64,000 nt of DNA from Reticulitermes lucifugus (GCA_026260175.1 JAKCWW010000573.1:34888-98887); one strand, 5' to 3'; counted from the first letter of the stretch, positions 1 to 12,410 are shown. Notes: generated from the letters alone by a model not told the origin. Made by a program: numbers and translations.

Positions 1-236
1 TATATAAAATGTATTTGAGCCCCCTACATATGTTTCAGCAAACGAGTTGCCATCTTCAGGGAGGTTTTTAGCAGAGAACTACAAGCACTTTTTACATCCA
101 AGTATACAGGATGGTTATTAACCATACTATATACTGGGATGTATAAAGTTCTTGTAATTCTCTGCTAAAACCCCTTGAAGATGGCAACTCGTTTGCTGAA
201 ACATATGTAGGGGGCTCAAATACATGTTATATATGT
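1..236. mobile_element. Fold-back element, truncated by window edge
   Basis: Two arms of roughly 100 bases (about 1-115 and 125-235) are near-perfect reverse complements. Both start with a TA-rich end, then a run of C/G and the word catatgtttc. Each arm contains the CTGAAGA/TTGAAGA + hairpin + GAAAC motif (32-59 minus, 175-202 plus). The structure is a hairpin with a very short centre and no coding potential. The motif suggests derivation from Penelope-like retroelement ends, which is inference. The left boundary may lie outside the window. Confidence 0.75.
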
Positions 237-679
237 CAATAATCTTGTGCATTTGTTGGCTGATATTAGACTTATGATAAAATGCACGGTACATACACTA
301 CAAAATAAGGCTTGATAAAAAAATGGTCATTTTAGTACATTGTTTTAGTAAAGGATTTCTAATTAAATTAAGTCAACTTTATTTCAAACAATCTGCTGCC
401 GAAGCTGCATTTGACCTATTTCCTCCCGAAGGGTGGGGGATTGACCGTGGAAGGAAACGGATACTATACCTGCTGGTCGTAGACGAAAATGGGTATGACC
501 TTTTTCGTCCCGAAGGTTAGTCCATTAACAATGGACGAAAACTGACATGCCCGAATTACTACCCACATAGGGAATGGCACTGTTACTACCCGGGTTACGG
601 AGGTACCCCAGAAAAACTATAATACTAGAGATAAACATTTTATTTCGAACTGAAACATAATTAAAGGTAGTAAGTGGTG
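237..679. other. Non-coding stretch, no gene seen
   Basis: No recognisable domain, RNA gene or repeat. A short sub-repeat (cgaagg-type words near 425 and 505) is visible but too weak to call. Confidence 0.5.
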
Positions 680-990
680 TGTTTGCCGATCCCAGTGGCC
701 GCGCGTTCTATGTCATGGGTTTGGGACCGTTCGCTTGCTGGGATTGTGGGTTCGAATCCCGCCGGAGACATTGATGTTTGTGTCTTGTGAGTGTTGTGTG
801 TTGTCAGATAGAGGTCTCTACGTCGGACTGATCACTCGTCAAGAGGAGTCCTACCGAGTGTGGTGTGTCTGAGTGTGATAGTGAAGCCTCGATAAGGAGG
901 AGGCCCTGGTCCACTAGGGGCTCTTGCGCCATGGGGGGGCAAAAAGTAGTGTGTTTATACAGGAGGCCATGACGGAAATTGTTCAATACA
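680..990 (+). mobile_element. tRNA-derived SINE (family C)
   Basis: A tRNA-like head lies at about 693-772. It has a strong RNA polymerase III B box, GGTTCGAATCC, at 749-759 within a good T-arm. A non-tRNA body follows to about 990. A functional tRNA is unlikely because the D-arm is poor and a body is attached. The 3' boundary is approximate. Confidence 0.6.
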
Positions 991-1158
991 GGAGTGCCAT
1001 ACTTTATTTTGATGGTTTAAAGAAATTACTTTTTTTGTCTTTGCCACGCTTTGTTCTGCTTTCTCTATCTATCGATCTGGGACAATGAGGGCGAAAATTT
1101 AGTTAGAAGTGCTTTGTGTTTTCTGATAGCAGTAAGTATTGTACATCGTTTTGTGAAT

Positions 1159-1172
1159 AACATTTCATGACA
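1159..1172. repeat. Target-site duplication, left copy
   Basis: The 14-base word aacatttcatgaca is repeated exactly at 2198-2211, immediately after the poly-A tail of the LINE between them. Confidence 0.85.
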
Positions 1173-1174
1173 CC

Positions 1175-1978
1175 AAACATATCTCTGCGGTCCTCCAACA
1201 GGGGGCCGTACTTTCCCCGCTTCTCTTCACTCTCTATACGGCGGATATGCCGTGAACACCTCACGTCCAGCTAGCTCTATTAGTTGATGGTACGGCCCTC
1301 TGCACACAATCCTGGCGCACAGCTACCATAACCCGTCGACTCACCAACGCTGCAAACAAACTTCTCTTCTATTTTTCGCGGTGGCGGCTAAAAGTAAATC
1401 CCGCAAAGACAGAAGCAATCATCTTTACGAAAAGGCGACCAACCCTTCCAAGGCAGATCCGACTGGAAAATGTGGACATCCCATGGTCTCAAACAGTCAC
1501 CTACTTGGGCCTTCGGTTGACGAGCACCTTGAACTATACGTCCAACATAAAACGCACGACGCAACAGGCGACAGGCATTCTGGTTCAACTATTCCCTCTC
1601 CTAGCGAAGGAGTCTACGCTCTCCGTCGAAACTAAACTACGCTTATACAAGGCAACTATACGGGCAACGTTGACGTATGCGGCTCCAACGTGGTGTTCGA
1701 TAAGTCTCTCGACATACCGGCATCTCAAGGTGGTGCAAAATAAATGCTTGAGAGTGATTGCAAACGCCCCACGCGGAACACCCATTATTACACTGCTCTC
1801 AACCTTAGGTATTCCACCACTCCAAACGTATATTCGACGAATAGCTGCCGATTTTTACTCAAAGTGTTACATGCACTCAAATCCACTGGTTAGATCTATA
1901 GGCCACTATACTCTTGGTGATTTACACAAACAGTATAAAAAGTATAAGCATAAGCGACCCAAACACTGTTTGCTCTGA
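1175..1978 (+). pseudogene. Jockey-like reverse transcriptase C-terminal fragment
   Basis: The frame opens inside the RT domain with QQGAVLSPLLFTLYTADMP, then hits a TGA directly after that word. The catalytic YADDT box is changed to LVDGT, so the second aspartate and the tyrosine are lost. Reading continues through KVNPAKTEAIIFTKR and TVTYLGLRLTSTLNY (thumb region) to a TGA at 1978. The last 168 codons (from 1472) are uninterrupted, which suggests moderate age. The endonuclease, ORF1 and most of the RT are missing because the insertion is 5' truncated. The fragment cannot encode an active enzyme. Jockey versus a near relative cannot be settled by eye. Confidence 0.88.
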
Positions 1979-2171
1979 GTAGAGCTGGATGTCAGGTAGT
2001 GTTTTTTATGCTATTTTGTTAATTTTCACTACTCTTAATACTTATCAGTTGTCATTGTTATATTAAATGCCAGGGGAGGCTCCGGCCCCCCAATAGAGGC
2101 TCCAGAAACTGGTAAATGGCACGGCTTGAAAAAATGTAGATCTTTTGTTTATACTTGTTGGAAAAATTGAA

Positions 2172-2177
2172 AATAAA
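2172..2177 (+). promoter_or_regulatory. Polyadenylation signal AATAAA of the LINE
   Basis: AATAAA lies about 15 bases upstream of the A-run that forms the element's 3' tail. Confidence 0.7.
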
Positions 2178-2197
2178 GCTCCTATAATTTAAAAAAA

Positions 2198-2211
2198 AAC
2201 ATTTCATGACA
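2198..2211. repeat. Target-site duplication, right copy
   Basis: Exact copy of the 14-base word at 1159-1172. Confidence 0.85.
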
Positions 2212-5200
2212 TGTTTAGACGAATATGTGGGCCTATTTATGTAATTGTTTTTCGAGAGTCACCTGCATTAATATCACAAAGGTGTCTAAATTTCGGTTTA
2301 CTGAAGCGATGTTGCATGCAGAATTGTCTGAACTGCGATTCATGATGTCCTTGAAATCCTATATTGGATACTTGCACAAGGGATGATCAGGTGTGTCCTA
2401 AGGATCGAAATATATTGATTCCGAGTTTGCGTTTGCCATTTTGTCTTTTTTTCTAGTGTTTGAGTTTAGGTTATCGCCTGCTTCGTCCTCCTATGTTTTA
2501 TGAATGTAATTTTCTTACTTCAAAACCATGTAATGCTGTCTTCATATTCTGCATTTCAGGATTATTCTCCTGAAGCGAAAAAACACCCAAGTCTTTCCTT
2601 AAATCTTTCCTCTTTAATTTACCCGTCTTGTTGTACTGACCATGACCCGAGAAGGGTGTGCGATGACTGTTGGTAGGGTAATATGTCACGTCGAACTAAT
2701 TGTTCCATGTGAGCCTTAATTACATCTCTGCTGTAATTAGTCAAGTGGCCTCACTGTTCCACCCATCCCAGATGCTCGAACACTGCCTTGAGGACAGAAT
2801 TAATAAACACATGCCAAGCACCTTCCTCGGCGGGGGAGGGGGGCTACATCAGTGTTGTTGCTAGCATTAGCCAGTGCCGGAGACGGAACTACACATCATA
2901 GCCTTTCCACGTTTTCCTGACGTTGTATTTGTACGACATCAAGAAAAGGAAATCGGATGGATCCTTATCTGCTAATAGCTGTTGTTTAACGTCAGTCATA
3001 TTAAATATTCTTGCACTCATCATGATAAGACCGCAGTCAAATCAACGACTGACTGACGAAAGATGTTTAAACAATCATCTGTATTAAGGCTTCGGAAATA
3101 ATTCCCGTGTATGGTGGCGATGACGGCGCTCTAGGTTTCCTGCACTGTGCGTGTAGCTACATCCCCCTCCAGACCGTTACCGCTGTGTCCTGTGTCAGTC
3201 GCAAGCACTTGTCCCAGTAACGAAGTCACGGAAAGAAGCCTGCCGTCGATACCTTCCACACCTCACACGAGATGTTACTTTTCCCCTCTCCAGTGTAATT
3301 ACCTATATTGGGATCTAGTCTCTTAGACGTTCTGTTGGCACGAATTTCTGTTGTGTTAACCACGAAATAGCATTCGTCAGCAAAAACAGCATTTTATGGC
3401 TGGTGTAATGAATAGAGGGCTAATGGGAAATAGTCAGCATTTAGTATAAAATGTGGAGCACCATCGTCGCAAGAATCCGTGGGAGTTTCTTCCGTTGACC
3501 CATCACGAGAAAGGTTATCAAGCGGCTGTCACAGCCAAAATTCATGTGAACAAGATGTATAGATGACTGGAAGGAAATGTAGATACGTACGCGGAAGAAG
3601 AAGTGTAACTTCTGGAGGGATATTGAAAGGTGAATATTTTGGACTTCTGTCCATAGCCTCGGTATAGCCTCTGTTACCGGTAGCGTCAGCACGTCTCATT
3701 GGTCAGTCAGCATGCCCCACCCACTCTCTCCCTCTGCAAGATTGTTGGCTTATTTAACGACAATTATGAGTGAAATGTAATGATTGTAAGTTTCTTTTTT
3801 CACTTACGTTTTCCTCTTTTGTGGCTTAGTAGACAGCATACTAGACAGCAGTCTCACTTGTTTACTCTCAGTCCTTTATAATCTTCCACTGCTGTACTTT
3901 CAACAGTTCTTATTCCAACGTAAAGTGCTTCAGATTAACCTTACATTTATGTGAAGAGACTGGAAAAACCACGGGTACCTCTCCAGGACAGTCACCTGAC
4001 TGATAATCTATCCGTGTGCCAAGTAAGAGAGGTTACGCGGCGTCTGGCTGTGTGTTTCACCCCAAACCCCGTATAGTTTTCTGAAAATGCCTATCTTCCA
4101 TTGAAACGCAGTCTGCTCAATCGGAAAAGATGTGAATCAGCAATTACTGTTGTAATGTTATGGCATTGTGGTTAGAAGGCTAATCAGGTCCCCAGGGCTG
4201 TGGTTTTTTCAGTGATATCCAGAAAATCAACAAGTCGATGTACTTGTAGATGTTCTTCTGGTATTGCTTTGTGGGATGGAATCAGCTACAGCTGCACAAA
4301 GACAGGCCCATATTATGCTGGCGAGACAGCCAACCACAGTCGGTTAAAGATCATTCAATTCATTTATCGCTGATACATGAGGGGCTGCTGAGGCCATAAT
4401 GTTTGTGTGAAGCCATATAAATAATTGCACAGGCTTGTATTTAGAGACTGAATACCTAGTGGGAACCATAAAGTGGAGTTCGACGCCAATAATCGTGAGG
4501 CGCCACGAGATAGGTGGGCGCGAGTTTGCTTAACTAATTTACACGACGTGTATTGCCGTGGCAGTAACGTTCTTTTGAGACTAAAATGAACGATAAATGT
4601 GTTATAACAGCTTTAATGTGGCGGTACTTGGCGATGGGGATGGTTTTACGACAGAGCTGCAAAATGTTGCCGATGACAGGGACATCTGTTCTTACCGCGA
4701 ACCGGCGACTACATATGTGGCGCTCTTGGAGAAGCGTGTCGCACTGGCACAAAGCTGGGGCCCGATGGCAATATATAGGCCTACTAAACAACCTGAATGA
4801 GTTTATATGTAATGCGTAATCAGCAGCCGTCCGCTGGTAAAGCAAGATACGTGTTGGTAATATCCGTACTGGCGATCGTGATTCAAATCTTTGTGTCATA
4901 GATAAATAAGATAAGCGTACTGAAAGTAAAAGAGATTGTTCACCTCATTTTTGCTAAAGAACAGAAGGAAATGACATGGACACCCAAACAGTAATAGTGT
5001 GAAATGTAGTTTTCTTAATTTATTCTGTTCGATTTTGTTTTAGGCCAGCTACGATAATAAGCATTACGCAAGGGAATAAGCATAGAGGCGTATTTGAAAA
5101 TTTCCCACAAATAATTTCTGGATGTATGCTTGCAGTTATGCAAATTGTGCTGCTTTTGTTTTATTGTTGTTCCTTTTGTATTCGTCGAATTATAAATGTG

Positions 5201-7397
5201 CTTCCTTTTGAGTTTTTTTTTTAGAACAGAGAGAGCCCCAGTTGGCCGAAGTTGCACAGTACCCCCTTAGGGTACATTCCCCCCCCCCATAAAATGAAGA
5301 GGTAGGCTTTTGACATCGCCGTGCTGTCAGTGCCTGTGCTTCCTCCCACGCCCTCCGCCATTTTCACGGTTCTTGATATGAAAATTCTCGTACTGTATTC
5401 CATCTCGACGCTGTAATTTTTAATTTTGTACCCTCAGTAATGAAAATATGATGGACGCGCTAACTTGTGAGGCTGAAGCAATACTAGCGCTACTTTTTTT
5501 AGTCTTGAAAGAATACATGGTAATATACTTCGTAAAAATGTGCAGCAGTTTTTGACGTGATGTTTTGATAGAATGCAGACCATGGCCGAGCGAACATTTT
5601 CTTAGCCCTCAGTTTGATAGAGATAGTCAGTGTTCAGTTAGATAAAGAAGACAAATGTATTGGAATTTAATACGGAGATAGATTATAAACATACCTACAC
5701 ATTATATGTGTATGCATATACTCTTTTAGTTTAACAATTATGAATATGGCAACGATGCGAAACTATTAAGGTGTATCATAAAAGTTTATTGTACATAGTC
5801 TCTGAATTTATGTAACAAGTTAGTCACAAAGATAAAATGACAGAATATTAATAATACTGACAGTCATGTAGAAACAGGAATTCTTTCAGTAAGAATGTAG
5901 GCTTTTATTTCTACTTGTTGATTTTAGGGGTACCTGACACACCAAGGCAAGACTCGACTGTGAAAAAAAAATATTCGTGAAAAATCGCGATTTTTTCCTT
6001 GCTACGTCTATTGTGTGCCTGTAAGTTTGGCGTCGTCTTTTACACGAATGTGTAAATATTTTTCATTACGTTGCGTTTAGTGCAGAAGAAGAGGCGTTTG
6101 AATTGAAGGTCATAGATTTTATCAGAACACGTATTTATATTCCTTGCAAGTTTACGCTGAGAACAAGGACTATATTCGGAGATTTCCAATTCTAATATGC
6201 CAGGACGCTGAGTATTCTGACTTGGGTTTAACTTGGTTTTCCTCGATCCTTCCAAGTCCAGGATAATACCCCAAATTAGCCCACGACAGTACCCTTCTGC
6301 ATTCTTTCCACTACGTCATTCATTAATCGTGCTACCAGTAGACACTACAGGCCTATAATTATGGGCCTGTAATCTGAGCTGACAGCATAGTTAAATAACG
6401 AACTAATAAGATGAAATGAATACTTGAAGACTGTAGCGTAACTTATCTGATTCTGACAAAAGTGTAGACCTATTTACTTGCTTTTGCATGTTGTTTATAT
6501 AACTGAGGAATTCGGAACAAAAACAGGTTGTTATATTTGCGGAATAATGCAATCGCACTGCAACGAAATGCCGTTCTGATGAAATTGAAAATTTCACAGT
6601 ATTTGAGCGCATACTTAAAAACAAGAGTTCAAATTACTGGTTTCTGGTATGTGGCATCTTGTAGTTCGGCGAGGATCGGACTTTGCATCCCCAGGGTAGA
6701 AGAGTATCCTTACTGTTCTAACGTCAAATGAAGGCAACAGATTCTTCCGTGACGGTAATATTTATCTTCTGGTACACCGAATCACGTGACAGAAAACAGT
6801 AATGTTTATATAGTCACCGGTTAGAGAACCTTAAATATCACAAGTAGCTTTCTAAACGACGGTGAAAAGGCAGTCGTTCTGGGACTTATATTCCGCTTTG
6901 TCTTCATGAGGATAACGTATTCACTCCGATCTGATGCCTGCAGTAATTTCTGAATACATTCTCTTTCCCACCAAGAAAATACTGTTGTTTTTGTTTAACC
7001 CAGTGATCTTTTTCGATTCCCTTATGACTTCGTTCAAGAATCCCCGTTTATGTACGCGCCGTACCTGATCAATAGCCTTATTTCGTTAAACTCGGTTCCC
7101 TATCGAACGTCCCTGATGCTCTCTTCCAGCAGTGGTGTCTTCCAACATAACGTGCTTCAGTTACAAGACTCTCAGACCGTATAAAGTGACCTGTATGCCA
7201 CAGGTTGCTGCGGGCCTTATTGTAGGAACGGTAACGGGGTGTAGGAATCTTTTAAGAAGAATGACTGATGGACTGAGTGTGTATGTAAGTCACTCGCAGA
7301 GGACGTTGTTACTCTGGATGTCTGAGAGGTGCTGTTAATCGTGAGGCCACCTCGACATATACATACGTACTTCCACCTATAGGAAACCTACATACTA
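2212..7397. other. Long non-coding stretch
   Basis: No protein domain or RNA gene recognised. Open frames here are short and unrelated to known families. Weak items: about 3070-3145 resembles 57225-57312 (unclassified interspersed repeat); a degenerate tRNA-like B-box region near 4835-4890; an imperfect palindrome around 6348-6373; a C-run at 5279-5288. Confidence 0.5.
3070..3145. repeat. Unclassified interspersed repeat, copy 1
   Basis: The stretch around atggtggcgatgacggc followed by ggtttcctgc matches, with scattered changes, atggtggagataacggcc and ggcttcctgc at 57275-57312. A shared G/A-rich lead-in precedes both. Family unknown. Confidence 0.35.
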
Positions 7398-7908
7398 CGT
7401 ATTTTACTCTTATCAGTCGTACAGTCACGACCAACACATTCACTTGTAATACGTAATCAGTCTACGGTTTCAGCTCAAAAGGCCATCATCAGGCCATGAC
7501 AGAAAGCTATGAAAATTAAAAACTCCATACATTTGGTAAGAGGAAGGTCTCCCCCTTCTAAAATTAAATATATAAAATGTATATCGATGCATAAATGTAC
7601 TGCCTAAGAGAAGTAGATGTTAGAATGTAAATATAAAATATGTAAGTGTAAAAATGTAAATATAAAAATGGAATCAGACCGTGAAGGTGTCGATATATGC
7701 GGCAGTACTAATGTAAAAAATGTGTCAGTCCTGTATATTACAGATCGATCTTCGTGCAAACGAATAAATTGGTCCTTAAGGTAGATCACTTGTACACGTT
7801 TTCTGTCATGGCCTGTTATGGATCTTTGACGTGAAACCGGTAGCCTGATTACGTGTGTGAAGTGAATGTGTTGGTTGTGACTGTACGACTGATAAGAGTA
7901 AAATATAC
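7398..7908. mobile_element. Fold-back element with ~105-base inverted arms
   Basis: Left arm 7398-7507 and right arm 7797-7908 are reverse complements with high identity, including the shared word cttatcagtcgtacagtcac. The left arm carries a minus-strand CTGATGA + hairpin + GAAAC motif at 7467-7492; the right-arm copy is degraded. The 290-base centre is AT-rich with no coding signal. No target-site duplication was recognised. Confidence 0.8.
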
Positions 7909-8714
7909 TTTTGTGCCTGTATACCAACTGTGATGTCTACTATTAAAAAAAAGGAACCTACGTTATCTGACATGGTGTTAACCATCACGTAGCCTCTTTT
8001 GCAAGAGGCTTCCGAGTGGCATTAATGGTCAGATGCCGTCGAATGTTTACATACCTTCATCTGTAAGAGACAGATTTGAGATTCGCACGGCGATGACTGC
8101 CGAAGTTCTTAACTACCGCCATCGTGATGGCGGTATTGTATCCCGCTCCTGGCCTGGATGTTTTGATTTCTATAGTATCCATGGCAATTTCACCAGTACT
8201 GGCTGCACACGTTGTACGACTAGATTGCCTGAAATACGCCACGCTGATGAAAACGGCGTTTGTGGGGCTAACTGTGCTCCATCTCCAGATGATTGTTTGG
8301 TATACTGGCACAATTGTTATTAGTTTTAAGGTTACTGGCGACGCTTGTGATCGACCCCAAGGAAATTGGCATACTCAACTAATACGCCAACCCGTAGCAA
8401 AATTAAAGAAGAGGGTAGAACTAATTCTGAAGTGTGTTGATAATGGAACGCCGTTCCATAGCCCAGACGGTTAATCGACGGCTTGTCACCTCGCAGAATC
8501 GGGGTTACGAGCTATTTGGAATTTGTGTTGGACAGAGTGGCAGTGGTACTAATTTTGCTACGAACACTTTGGCTTTCCCATTTCAATTATCAGCACACCA
8601 GTGCTCCACATATATTCGCCTATGCACCGGTAAATGGACGCTTGGCACATTATGGGCCGCAGTTTCAAGAGACTCCACCCGAAGGCAAGAAAGGACCTAT
8701 TTAAAAGTGGGCCT
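7909..8714. other. Non-coding stretch with small hairpins
   Basis: No gene recognised. A 22-base hairpin (arms taccgccatc/gatggcggta, 2-base loop) lies at 8114-8135, and a short cctctt...aagagg stem near 7994-8010. Confidence 0.5.
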
Positions 8715-9130
8715 ACGATCCAAACGAACAGAGGAGTACAGAAGATTAATTACACAAAGAGGAGCTTTATGATCTGTACTCACCAAAAATTATTCAGGGG
8801 GTTCAAATCAAGAATGAGGTGGGTGGGGCATGTGACACGTATGGGGGAAAGAAGAGGTATATACAGGGGTTTGGTGGGAAGACCTGATGGAAACAGACCA
8901 CTTGGAAGACCTAGGCGCAGATGGGGTGACGATATTAAAATGAATCTTCAAGAAGTGACATGGGGAGGCATGGACTGGATTGATCTGGTTGAGGCTAAGG
9001 ACAGGTGGCGGGCTCGTGTGAATGCGGTAATGAATCTTCGGGTGTCATGAAATGCGAGGAAGTTCTTGAGTAGCTAAGTACCTGTTAGCTTATCTGGAAG
9101 GACTGTGCTCCATGGAATTGGTTGGTTGGT
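8715..9130 (+). pseudogene. RTE-type LINE C-terminal fragment
   Basis: After at least one frameshift the frame reads EEYRRL, then ELYDLYSPKIIQ, then RMRWVGHVTRMGERRGIYRG, then RPLGRPRRRWGDDIKMNLQE, then WIDLVEAKDRW and AVMNLRVS. These are the conserved words of the C-terminal end of RTE/BovB-class LINE polyproteins, downstream of the RT domain. The frame stops at 9050. Coding-like sequence continues past it (KFLSS, SLSGRT-like words), so the present stop may be secondary. A TTGG-type short tandem run at 9118-9133 matches the microsatellite-like tails of such elements. The RT and endonuclease are absent. A fragment of a dead element. Confidence 0.85.
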
Positions 9131-9689
9131 TAGTTAGGCTGAAGATGGTGTACAACATTCAGTATGATATTACTGTGAACCTCGAATATTAGTCAGCGAT
9201 TTTTTGCGTTATCGTATGACGCGTAGGCCTGTGATTCCTCGCCCAAGGAATATTGCGGCTCAGTCAGGCTTTGTGACGTTTACCGAGACTCAGTCGAGCC
9301 TCAGCGTCACGTAGAAATAAGCAGGAAGTTTCCGGAATTCGTACCGGAATGCAGGCTTATCCTACAGCCAAGTGTTTCTATTGTGAAACTGCGTGGTACT
9401 AGGCGGTATAGTGTGTGAGTACAGAATCAATAACAGCAAAATCGTGCGTACCCGCACTTAGCTACCGGCATGTTACTTAAGCATTATACGCTGTTTTACA
9501 AACCGTAATTCGAATGATCGCTGCTGTGCTTTTAAATAGGTCGAACGTAGGAAGCACTGGAACAAGTTGCCATGGCATCGCCACATCACGACACAATTTC
9601 TTTGCATAAACAGAATGCGTTTAACGCCAGTCGAACCGGCCATCAGTTAAATCTCCGAGTTTTGTGCTTCAAGTTAGGTATTGTGTGAT
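9131..9689. other. Non-coding stretch, nothing recognised
   Basis: No domain, RNA gene or clear repeat seen. Confidence 0.5.
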
Positions 9690-9940
9690 TCATGCTAATT
9701 TAGGCTGCGGGCTGGATGACCGATGAATCTCGATTCCCGGTATGGGCTTCTCCCAAGCGTCCACACCTGCGGTAAGGCCCACCCATCCTCCTACTCAAGG
9801 AGAACCCGTGGCTGTGTCCCCGAGGGTATAACGGCTGAATCGTGAAGCAGAACACTCACTTCCATCTAGTTAGGAATGAGTGGAGTTATAACCCACCATA
9901 CACCTACATGCCGTGCACAGGGACATTTGACCGTCCTTTA
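9690..9940 (+). mobile_element. tRNA-derived SINE, family B, degraded
   Basis: Shares the family-B order: a gctgcgggctggatgacc word (relative of ggctacgggctggac), a degenerate B box (ctcgattcccgg), then the 3' landmark around cacttccatctag...gaatgagtggagt and a catgccgtgcacag end. Boundaries approximate. Confidence 0.55.
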
Positions 9941-10189
9941 CACTACAAGTTTTGGGGAGTACTTAAGTGTACTCGTGTTTCACCGTAAATGATTACGTGT
10001 ATCTTGACGTGGAAAGCACTTGTGCTAAGAGATGAGGACAGGCAGTTAGTTAGCCAAGAAAGGGAGAGAATGGAAGGAAAAATAAGGTGATAAGTCAGAG
10101 ATAAATGAGCGAAATAAAATTGATAAACAGAGACAGAAAATAAAAGAACAAAATATGAAAGGAACGAAAAAAATTATGTGTAGTGTATG

Positions 10190-10668
10190 TACAGGGTGAT
10201 AGTAAAGTAAGTACATAATGTTAAATCTATCACCTAACCGGAATTTTTGACACTTTCGATGCTCATTGTTTCTCAGCGGTACATTATGCAGAACTGTACT
10301 TAATGCAGTTTGGAGCACCATCACACGTTGCGTTTACTGTCGTGCGTGGTTTCACTACCATTTCCCTGTTCTGTGCAATGGGCGTCGAGGACGAACAGAA
10401 TGGCCACTGTCGGTTTAGTTTTGTTGGTTAGGACCAAGGGAGAAATATATCGATGAAAACCAAGAACACTTGATGAATTGGAACAATAAATTCAGGATAA
10501 TGTTGCTCTCTTCCCCTTGACTTTTCAAGGGAAGTAGTTGAGTGTGTGTGTCTTACAGGTGACATATATGGGCTTTAGAGTGGTGTAAGAATTGCGGCAG
10601 TATACCATTCTGTTTGGGAAATACAGCCAGTTAATATTACACATTTACTTCCCACCCACCCTGTAGAA
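10190..10668 (+). mobile_element. Degraded Tc1/mariner-superfamily-like element
   Basis: Bounded by inverted ends: tacagggtgatagtaaagt at 10190-10208 and its relaxed reverse complement ending accctgta at 10668 (about 8 exact bases, then scattered matches). Transposase relics lie inside, so the element is an internally shrunken copy. TA target dinucleotides are compatible with the ends (TAcaggg...ccctgTA). Confidence 0.6.
10380..10540 (+). pseudogene. DDE transposase C-terminal relic
   Basis: The frame around GRRGRTEW, then after a frameshift LGPREKYI, then PRTLDELEQ (10460-10486) follows the end of Tc1/mariner-like transposases of the kind that reads RGxxxWPPRSPDLxPxDFFLWG...PRTLDEL. The stretch that should carry the third catalytic aspartate is deleted or scrambled. 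A TAA follows PRTLDELEQ, with recognisable but frame-broken residues beyond it. Non-functional. Confidence 0.55.
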
Positions 10669-12204
10669 TTATGTTACATATTACACCTTGCTTTCCGTAC
10701 TGTACCTAGACGGTTAGGCCTACACAAAAATCTGTTTCAGACAATGAACAACTTTAAGACTGTGACCTTCTGGGATTTGGTAAATGGTTAGCAACGTCAA
10801 CAGATTCTACAGTCCCGTCTTTAGGGTAGAAGCTGTAAGGGGCGGGATCCTCCGAGACGTTAGCAACCATTTATCGAACTACGTGGTGTCACATCCAAGA
10901 AGAAAACAATTTTTATATCCCCAGTCATGAAAATCTTTACTAATTACAGTCCCGCCGGTATTTACACAATGTCGGTCCCCCGTGTCTGTGTGAGGTAGGG
11001 CAGGTGAATGTGGAGCGATTGGCAAATGTTTATTTGGGCATCAGACGGCGGTAGGTTCCGTCACAAGTTCAGACGCTCAGTGTACAGCCAGGAACATCAG
11101 CGCACACAGTCTAGAGCCCACCTGCCCAACACGTGTTATTCGACCCAGACCTTGGGTGCCAACCTATAAGGGACGGTCAGATGTCACTGGAATAGTCGGA
11201 AGTAACTTGTTAGTATACTCAGGGGTGCAGACGAGAAAGAATTTCTGCAAAACTTATCGGCAATTTGGCCACGCGCCCTCAAAAAGTTTCCAGTCGTGTC
11301 CTAGGTCGAAAAGAATTAAAGAATATCGGTTTTAAGGGGTGCCAAATTATTAGCCTGCCCGGGGCGCCGTTTTGACGCGGAGAGCACTGAGCGCTTGGTA
11401 CAAATAATCAAGTCCCTGTAGGATTGTACCTTCATGGTACTAAATCTTCAGGAACTGTCGATAGTTCCTCGGCAGTCCAGACTGTCTTACTCAGTGGCTA
11501 AGAAAGGAGTATGGAGGGAGTCGGTCTGGACCTGTACCGATCGGTTCTCAGCCATCATCTACGAGTATGATGCCCTTCTGATCTCAAGCGCCGTGTAATC
11601 CGTCCACTGTCCAGTTTTGTTTTTTAATTTTTAAAGGCGGACATTTATTGAATTCTCAGTAATAAAGGACTTTATTTTCTATTTACCAGACGAACTAAAG
11701 ACACTAAAAATTAGCTAAACTTTTTAAAATTAACAACTAAACTCTGCGTAAAAATATAAACCTAAAATTGAGACACGAAATGCCAAATATTTGCTGTAGT
11801 GATAACCTGGGGTATACAAATATATAGTCATTTTAATTCTCTTTATTCGCAAACAGATAATGAAGTAACCCAAATTGACCAAAACAAATTAGGGTTTATT
11901 TATAATTTTTTGACACATTAGGTTATGCCTGGATACACCCGGCACACTCCGTATGCACGCTTATGCTCACTCTTGTACCGTATTTAGATGGTGAAAGCAG
12001 GGCCTTCTGAAACATTGATGTCTACCAAAATTTATGGCGCCACATACCAGAAGACCACAGTCTTCGTATTCACGGCCCTGGGAACATCAGGTCTCACAGA
12101 CGTCTTTCTGGCTTCTCTCCCAGTTTGCGCAGAACTGTGGAGGTACAGTCTCTTCAAATTCAGTGTAGTATACAGTACGATCACCTTGAAGGTCAGGAGT
12201 CACT
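10669..12204. other. Non-coding stretch, nothing recognised
   Basis: No protein family, RNA gene or repeat recognised on either strand. Confidence 0.5.
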
Positions 12205-12410
12205 ATAGGGCTGTAGCTGCCTGTCTAGTGACAAGGCTACGGGCTGGACAACTTAAGAATCGTGATTGTTTTTCGACAGGGGAAATAAATTTTATCTTCT
12301 TCGAACGTCCAGACCGACTCTGGGGCTTTGAAGTTAGGCCGCGGCCCTGACTTATGTCTCCAGTCCCCCATATACATTCATGGCGTGCATAGTTTAACTT
12401 TACATTTTTG
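12205..12410 (+). mobile_element. tRNA-derived SINE, family B
   Basis: Contains ctagtgacaaggctacgggctggacaa-type head words (split here), the cttcgaacgtccagaccgac landmark and a shortened 3' end with ttcatggcgtgcat. The middle part is deleted relative to the copy at 12465. An open frame of 120 codons that overlaps it (11988-12350) is not a gene. Confidence 0.6.

Larger units (their letters stand above)
1173..2197 (+). mobile_element. 5'-truncated jockey-like non-LTR retrotransposon
   Basis: This is an insertion of about 1.0 kb flanked by an exact 14-base duplication and ending in a poly-A run (2190-2199) that merges with the duplication. It holds the last part of the reverse transcriptase frame (to 1978), a 3' untranslated region and an AATAAA signal. 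5' truncation plus poly-A plus duplication is the hallmark of target-primed reverse transcription. Jockey-like assignment comes from the RT palm and C-terminal words. Confidence 0.88.

Noticed and set aside
680-780. Functional tRNA gene
   Set aside because: Good B box, but the D-arm and acceptor stem do not fold and a SINE body follows.
4534-4899. Overlapping frames on both strands as a gene
   Set aside because: No family features. The overlap on both strands is what GC-neutral chance frames look like.
11988-12350. 120-codon open frame as a gene
   Set aside because: Its second half is SINE sequence, and the first half shows no family features.
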